Assembly: GCA_020024855.1 (NCBI GenBank)
Contig: JAHHTB010000051.1
Coordinates: 1 to 11,879, forward strand
DNA: 11,879 bases
From: Fusobacterium sp.
GTDB taxonomy: Bacteria; Fusobacteriota; Fusobacteriia; Fusobacteriales; Fusobacteriaceae
Direction: 5' to 3'
The stretch's first letter is position 1; every line of letters starts with the position of its first letter. The notes under the pieces are model-generated. The model ran no database searches. It was not told the origin of the DNA and saw only the letters and a list, made by a program, of their open reading frames with translations. Positions 8,069-11,879 of this stretch are shown piece after piece. The translations under genes and the position numbers were made by a program.

Positions 8069-8096
8069 TTTTTATCTAAGTGTTAAACTCTATCAA
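8069..8096 (-). promoter_or_regulatory. Candidate promoter of pta-ackA
   Basis: On the - strand TTGATA (8096-8091) is followed, after 16 bases, by TAAAAA (8074-8069). The -35 is a reasonable match and the -10 is weak. In DNA this AT-rich several other pairings are possible, for example a TTGAAT about 20 bases further upstream. It is offered as the best visible candidate only. Confidence 0.3.
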
Positions 8097-8223
8097 AAAT
8101 ATGTAAACTATATTCAAATATATATGAACAAATTTTACATCAGATTACAATTTTTTTTAATAGTTTTTTTAAAATATTGTTCTAACCCTTATACATCAAT
8201 ATCTAGATTAATTTTTTATCTTT

Positions 8224-9402
8224 TTAATCAAAAATTGCTTCAATATAATCTTTTGTGTTAAACTCTCTTAAATCATCAATTTTTTCTCCAACACCTATAT
8301 ACTTTATTGGTTTTTTTATTTCTTCAGATATACTAAATACTATTCCACCTTTTGCTGTACCATCAAGTTTCGTTACTATAAATCCTGTTAACTTAGTTGC
8401 CTCATTAAATACTTTTGCTTGAGTAAGCCCATTCTGTCCTGTTGTTCCATCTATTACAAGTATTGATTCATATCTTGAATGTCCTAGTTTTTTAATTATA
8501 ATATTATTTATTTTTTCCAGTTCTTTCATTAAATTATTTTTATTATGTAATCTTCCCGCAGTATCAATTATAACTACATCTGCTTTTTTATTAATTCCTA
8601 CCTGAATTGTATCGTACACAACTGCTCCAGGGTCACTTCCCTCTTCTTTTTTTATAACTTCAACGCCTGCTCTTTTTCCCCACTCTTCAAGTTGCTCTAC
8701 TGCTGCTGCTCTAAAGGTATCTGCTGCTCCTATTATAACCTTTTTTCCTGAATTTTTTAATTTCTTTGCAATCTTTCCTATTGTTGTTGTTTTCCCAACT
8801 CCATTTACTCCAACAACAAGAATTACATTTAATTCTCCATCTCTTATATCTAAGTTATTTTCACCATCAATAAGAAATTTACTCATCACCTCTTTTAAAA
8901 CTGAATAAATTTCATTAGGATCTTTTATCCCTTTAGATTTAACTTCTTTTTCAAGAGCATTAACTATTTTTACAGTCATATCCATTCCAATATCTGATTG
9001 AATTAGTAAATCTTCTAATTCTTCATATAATTCTTCATCAATAACTGTTCTTCCTGAAAAAATATTTTTTATTTTTCCAAAAAGTCCCTCTCTTGTACGA
9101 AAAAGTTTTTCTTTTAAAGAAGTAAAAAATCCCTCATTTTTTTCTTCCTTTACTTCCTCTATTTCTTTTTCTTCTAGTGTTTCTTGTATTACTTCTATGA
9201 TTTCAGGTTTTAGTTTATTTTCTATTATCTCTTTTTTTTCTTCGGCAAAAATTTCTTCTTTAATAGGTACTTCTATTCTATTTTTAATTTCTATTTCTTT
9301 TTCCGTTCCCTCTACTTTCTCTATTTTTTCTTCTAAAATTATTTCTTCCTTTACTTCTTCTTGCTTTTTATTTCTTCCAAATAGTTTGTTATAAAATCCC
9401 AT
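8224..9402 (-). CDS. ftsY: Signal recognition particle receptor FtsY
   Basis: FtsY is the membrane-associated GTPase that docks SRP-ribosome complexes at the Sec translocon. The 392-residue protein begins with a short basic-amphipathic stretch MGFYNKLFGR, followed by a Glu/Lys-rich acidic region (about 11-90), typical of the poorly conserved A domain. The segment GFFTSLKEKLFRTREGLFGKI (from 91) matches the membrane-binding helix at the start of the NG core. The GTPase domain has GVNGVGKTT (198-206), DTFRAAA (228-234), DTAGR (280-284), TKLDGTAKGG (344-353) and the closing GVGEKIDDLREF. The frame can be opened five codons earlier at a TTG (9417), but those codons contain the G-rich ribosome binding site, so the ATG at 9402 is preferred. 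It lies upstream of pta, with 223 bp between, and is divergent from the recR pair. Confidence 0.97.
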   Translation of the reverse strand: MGFYNKLFGRNKKQEEVKEEIILEEKIEKVEGTEKEIEIKNRIEVPIKEEIFAEEKKEIIENKLKPEIIEVIQETLEEKEIEEVKEEKNEGFFTSLKEKLFRTREGLFGKIKNIFSGRTVIDEELYEELEDLLIQSDIGMDMTVKIVNALEKEVKSKGIKDPNEIYSVLKEVMSKFLIDGENNLDIRDGELNVILVVGVNGVGKTTTIGKIAKKLKNSGKKVIIGAADTFRAAAVEQLEEWGKRAGVEVIKKEEGSDPGAVVYDTIQVGINKKADVVIIDTAGRLHNKNNLMKELEKINNIIIKKLGHSRYESILVIDGTTGQNGLTQAKVFNEATKLTGFIVTKLDGTAKGGIVFSISEEIKKPIKYIGVGEKIDDLREFNTKDYIEAIFD

Positions 9403-9409
9403 GCACTTT

Positions 9410-9415
9410 CCCCCC
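9410..9415 (-). promoter_or_regulatory. G-rich ribosome binding site that fixes the ftsY start
   Basis: The - strand carries GGGGGG ending 7 bases before the ATG at 9402-9400. It can pair with the anti-Shine-Dalgarno CCUCC using one G-U pair. Starting at the upstream TTG would place this element inside the coding sequence and leave that TTG with no ribosome binding site. Confidence 0.75.
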
Positions 9416-9437
9416 AATTTATCATATCCTTACTTGA

Positions 9438-9466
9438 ATATTACCATATTTGATATTAAATTACAA
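9438..9466 (-). promoter_or_regulatory. Promoter of ftsY
   Basis: On the - strand TTGTAA (9466-9461) and TAATAT (9443-9438) are separated by exactly 17 bases, about 36 bases before the ftsY ATG. The pair is framed by inverted GAATATT/AATATTC arms at 9436-9442 and 9465-9471. Confidence 0.55.
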
Positions 9467-9483
9467 TATTCCTGTTTTCTTAA

Positions 9484-9512
9484 TTGCAAATTTACATTTT
9501 ATAGTATAAAAT
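9484..9512 (+). promoter_or_regulatory. Promoter of the 101-residue protein-recR operon
   Basis: TTGCAA (9484-9489) and TAAAAT (9507-9512) are 17 bases apart; the overlapping TATAAA at 9505 is an alternative -10. It lies 48 bases upstream of the first start codon and back to back with the ftsY promoter in the same gap. Confidence 0.5.
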
Positions 9513-9559
9513 AGATCTAGGAAAAATAAGATTTCATCATTTTTAAGGAGGATACAATT

Positions 9560-9865
9560 ATGAGCAATGTTTTAGACTTAGTAAGAAAAGCTAGAAGAAA
9601 AAATAAAATCGAAAGAGAAATTGAGGATAATGAAAAAAAAATAAGAGATAATAGAAAAAGAGTAACTCTTTTAAGTAACTTAGAAGAATATATAAAACCA
9701 GATATGTGTTATGAAGATTTTATGGCTATTGTTGAAAGTATGAAATCTGACTATGAAGAAAGAGTAAGTGACTATATAATAAAAAATGCTGACTTAGGAA
9801 AAGAAAGAAAAGATATAATTAAAGCTATGAGAAATTTTAAAGCTCCTACAATTGATAACAAATAA
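9560..9865 (+). CDS. Small charged helical protein of unknown function, upstream of recR
   Basis: I do not recognise the family. The gene is real by signal: a full AAGGAGG ribosome binding site at 9545-9551, an upstream promoter, and recR starting 14 bp after its stop. The 101 residues look almost entirely helical, with no signal peptide or membrane segment. The first 40 are strongly charged and basic, and could form a coiled coil (ARRKNKIEREIEDNEKKIRDNRKR). A helix-rich middle with a single cysteine follows (YIKPDMCYEDFMAIVESMKSDYEERV), and the end is another Lys-rich stretch. In many bacteria the gene just upstream of recR is ybaB/ebfC, a nucleoid-associated protein of about the same length. 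This sequence lacks the YbaB-like glycine-rich start and central beta-strand pattern, so I do not call it YbaB. A cytoplasmic, possibly nucleic-acid-associated role is only a guess from charge and context. Confidence 0.85.
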   Translation: MSNVLDLVRKARRKNKIEREIEDNEKKIRDNRKRVTLLSNLEEYIKPDMCYEDFMAIVESMKSDYEERVSDYIIKNADLGKERKDIIKAMRNFKAPTIDNK

Positions 9866-9879
9866 AACCTGAGGTAAAA

Positions 9880-10473
9880 ATGTCTACTAGATATTTAGAA
9901 AAACTTATAGATGAATTTCATAAACTTCCAGGAATTGGTAGAAAAACTGCTGCAAGACTTGCATTCCATGTTCTTGAGATGGACGAAAGTGAAGTTGAAA
10001 AATTTTCATCTGCTATGATTAATGTTAAAAAATTTGTTAAAAGATGTTCTACTTGTGGAAACTTTAGTGAAAATGATTTATGTGATATTTGTAGTAATGA
10101 TTTAAGAGATAAATCTATTATCTGTATAGTAGAAGATAGTAAAGACATTATTCCACTTGAAAAAACTGGAAAATATAATGGAGTTTATCATGTTCTTAAT
10201 GGTAAAATTGCTCCTCTTAATGGAATTACTCCTGATAAACTAAATATCAAATCTTTACTTGAAAGAATTGCTACAAATGATATAAAAGAAATTATTTTTG
10301 CTTTAAATCCTGATCTTGAGGGAGAAACAACTGTACTATATTTAACAAAACTTATAAAGCCTTTTGGAATTACTCTTACTAAAATTGCAAGTGGAATTCC
10401 TATGGGAGGAAATATTGAGTTTACTGACAGTGCAACAATAGCAAAAGCCCTTGAAGGAAGACAAGAACTATAA
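9880..10473 (+). CDS. recR: Recombination protein RecR
   Basis: RecR acts with RecO (and RecF) to load RecA onto single-stranded DNA at gaps during recombinational repair. At 197 residues it has the usual length. It begins with the helix-hairpin-helix LIDEFHKLPGIGRKTAARLAFHVL (about 9-32). A four-cysteine zinc finger follows (C56, C59, C68, C71). A Toprim domain comes next, with IICIVEDSKDI (E85) and ALNPDLEGETT (141-151). The C-terminal IASGIPMGGNIEFTDSATIAKALEGR completes the family signature. The ATG has a CTGAGG ribosome binding site at 7-12 bases. It is co-directional with, and 14 bp after, the 101-residue protein gene, so the two form an operon, ended by a hairpin about 25 bp past the stop. 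Confidence 0.98.
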   Translation: MSTRYLEKLIDEFHKLPGIGRKTAARLAFHVLEMDESEVEKFSSAMINVKKFVKRCSTCGNFSENDLCDICSNDLRDKSIICIVEDSKDIIPLEKTGKYNGVYHVLNGKIAPLNGITPDKLNIKSLLERIATNDIKEIIFALNPDLEGETTVLYLTKLIKPFGITLTKIASGIPMGGNIEFTDSATIAKALEGRQEL

Positions 10474-10496
10474 CTTTATATTATTTTATACTATTT

Positions 10497-10545
10497 GAAA
10501 CCATCAAAGATGACCTACTTGGTAAATTCTGATGGTTTCTTTAAT
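10497..10545 (+). terminator. Hairpin terminator after recR, with a 23-base loop
   Basis: GAAACCATCA (10497-10506) pairs perfectly with TGATGGTTTC (10530-10539) and is followed by TTTAATTTTT. The 23-base loop can form a small ACC/GGT inner pairing. Position and T-rich tail suit an intrinsic terminator for recR. A TATACT at 10487-10492, just before the hairpin, leaves open a leader or attenuator role for the next gene. Confidence 0.7.
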
Positions 10546-10576
10546 TTTTCATTATAAATAATAACAAGGAGGTACA

Positions 10577-11879
10577 ATGAAAAATAATATACTAGAAAAA
10601 TTTGAAGAGATAAAGAGAAATACTCCTGAGCTTATTATATTTTTAAAGGATTTTCCAAAAGGTGGAGATTTACATAACCATTCCCTTGGTGCTACTTTTA
10701 CTGAATTTGTTTATGAAGATGCAATAAAAAAAAACAACTGGTACGATTTAAGAAAAAATATATTTCTTAATAATTTTGAGTATAACAATTCTGATAAAAA
10801 TGAAAAAATAATTTCTATAAGTGATTTTAAAAAATTTTATACTGAAAATATGCTTAATAATTTTAGCATGAGAGGGTGGAATGGTTTAGATGATGGGGCT
10901 AAGCATTTTTTCAATTCTTTTTTCTCTGTTCTTAGTAGTAAAAGAGAAGAAAATCAAATGATTTTAGAGATAATAAAAAGAAATCAAATTCAAAATGTAA
11001 AATATCTTGAACTTATTTCTGAAGCTATTCCTGAAGAAGTAAAAACTATTTATATAAATGCTATTGAAAATTATAAAATTTTTGATTTAAGTCAAATGAA
11101 AGAATATTGTGAAATTCTTAATAAACTTGATACAGAAGAAAATTATTTAAAAGTAATTTCTTTTTTAAATGAAAGAGAAAACTTTTTAAATGAAAATGGA
11201 GTTTCTGATTTTACATTAAAATATATTCCTTTTTTAACAAGAGCTAGTTCATCTTTAGCTAAATTCTTTGCAGAAGCTTATTGTTTTATGCTTTATTCTA
11301 TAAAAGATAAAAGAATTGCTGGAGTTAATATTGTTGAACCCGAAGACGCTATATCTTCAAGAGAGAATTTTGAAATACATCTTGAAATTTTACGTTTTAT
11401 ATATAAACATTTATCTGAAAAATATATGTCTTCACCTAGGAAAATAAATCTTTCTCTTCATGCTGGAGAATTAAATTTGCTTCGTTCTCCTCTTGAAGAT
11501 ATAAATGATAGAATTTGTAGTACAATTTTCCTTACTAGAAACAAAAACGAACAAAAGTTTCCCTATGCAAAAAGAATAGGACATGGAGTGAGTATTCCTT
11601 GGGAAGAAAATTCTATAAATCTTTTAAACTTTATGAGCACAAATAAAATTCCTATTGAAATATGTCTTTCTAGTAATGATATTATTCTTGGAATAAAAGA
11701 AGATGAACACCCATTTTCTTTATATAAAAAATATGATGTTCCTATGGTTATATGTACTGATGACGAAGCAGTAAGTAGAAGTAATATTACTAATGAATAT
11801 TTAAAAGCTGTAAAATCTTTTAATCTAAATTACCTTGATTTGAAAAAGTTATCAAGAAATAGTCTTGAATATTCTTTTC
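10577..11879 (+). CDS. Adenosine deaminase family metal-dependent hydrolase, 5' part (3' end outside window)
   Basis: The frame runs from ATG 10577, with AAGGAGG at 10566-10572, to the window edge without a stop: 434 residues. All landmarks of the adenosine/AMP deaminase amidohydrolase fold are present in order. They are GGDLHNH with H33 and H35 (metal), LSLHAGEL with H295 and catalytic E298, RIGHGVSI with H336, IEICLSSND (the family's ExCPxSN segment), and ICTDDEAVSRSNITNEY with D395 and D396. Family members deaminate adenosine or related purines to inosine forms using one zinc ion. There is no signal peptide, so it should be cytoplasmic. The HxH-to-HAGE distance (262 residues) is longer than in classical ADA (about 200), and the HAGE-to-GHG distance (41) is also longer (about 24 in mouse ADA). 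This suggests a divergent branch closer in size to ADA2/ADGF-type proteins. The substrate is uncertain. It follows the recR terminator. Confidence 0.88.
   Translation, partial: MKNNILEKFEEIKRNTPELIIFLKDFPKGGDLHNHSLGATFTEFVYEDAIKKNNWYDLRKNIFLNNFEYNNSDKNEKIISISDFKKFYTENMLNNFSMRGWNGLDDGAKHFFNSFFSVLSSKREENQMILEIIKRNQIQNVKYLELISEAIPEEVKTIYINAIENYKIFDLSQMKEYCEILNKLDTEENYLKVISFLNERENFLNENGVSDFTLKYIPFLTRASSSLAKFFAEAYCFMLYSIKDKRIAGVNIVEPEDAISSRENFEIHLEILRFIYKHLSEKYMSSPRKINLSLHAGELNLLRSPLEDINDRICSTIFLTRNKNEQKFPYAKRIGHGVSIPWEENSINLLNFMSTNKIPIEICLSSNDIILGIKEDEHPFSLYKKYDVPMVICTDDEAVSRSNITNEYLKAVKSFNLNYLDLKKLSRNSLEYSF

Noticed and set aside
8055..8261. 68-codon + strand frame across the ftsY-pta gap
   Set aside because: It opens at a TTG with no Shine-Dalgarno, overlaps the 3' end of ftsY on the other strand, and its Phe/Tyr/Leu/Lys-rich product is what random AT-rich DNA encodes.
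8080..8266. 12-base direct repeat GTGTTAAACTCT at 8080-8091 and 8255-8266
   Set aside because: One copy is in the ftsY coding sequence (codons for EFNT) and the other is intergenic. There is no further copy or flanking structure, so coincidence is the simplest explanation.
10577..11879. Possible RADAR defence protein (RdrB is a divergent adenosine deaminase)
   Set aside because: No RdrA-type ATPase is visible, the neighbour is recR, and the spacing of the motifs is closer to ADA/ADA2-type enzymes. Sequence beyond the window would be needed to reopen this.
1..11879. tRNA, rRNA, CRISPR array, insertion sequence, prophage or integration site
   Set aside because: No GC-rich cloverleaf or rRNA-like segments, no regularly spaced repeats, no transposase or integrase motifs and no long terminal inverted repeats were seen on either strand.

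Overview
The window is very AT-rich and looks like chromosomal DNA of a strictly anaerobic, Gram-negative-type bacterium, most likely a fusobacterium (Fusobacterium or a close relative). Three things point there: the low GC content, a compact pyruvate-to-acetate fermentation cluster (Pta, AckA and a one-chain pyruvate:ferredoxin oxidoreductase), and a Skp/OmpH-like periplasmic chaperone, which implies an outer membrane. This placement is inference from gene content and composition, not from a search.

Layout. At the left edge (to 425) is the 3' part of a + strand Skp/OmpH-like gene. It converges on a - strand MATE efflux transporter (477-1838), and the two share a bidirectional hairpin terminator. 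A - strand fermentation block follows, transcribed right to left: pta (8000 to 6987, GTG start), ackA (6932 to 5733) and nifJ/PFOR (5585 to 2013). It ends in an 11-bp-stem terminator just ahead of the MATE promoter. ftsY (9402 to 8224) lies upstream of pta on the same strand. Its start is best placed at an ATG five codons inside the longest reading frame. A divergent intergenic region of about 155 bp with back-to-back promoters separates ftsY from a + strand pair: a 101-residue protein of unknown function, then recR 14 bp later. recR is followed by a hairpin with an unusually long loop, and then by an adenosine-deaminase-family gene (10577 onward) that runs off the right edge and has all expected metal and catalytic residues.

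How the genes work together. PFOR turns pyruvate into acetyl-CoA, CO2 and reduced ferredoxin. Pta converts acetyl-CoA to acetyl phosphate, and AckA converts acetyl phosphate to acetate plus ATP. The three adjacent genes therefore encode the whole route from pyruvate to acetate with substrate-level ATP formation. FtsY (SRP receptor) and RecR (recombinational repair) are housekeeping genes. No gap exceeds 300 bases; the longest is the 223-bp pta-ftsY interval. I saw no tRNA, rRNA, CRISPR array, insertion sequence, phage gene or clear defence system. Most of the window is core genome. The less ordinary items are the adenosine-deaminase relative, the small protein upstream of recR, extra cysteine clusters in PFOR and Pta, and short palindromes upstream of nifJ and pta.
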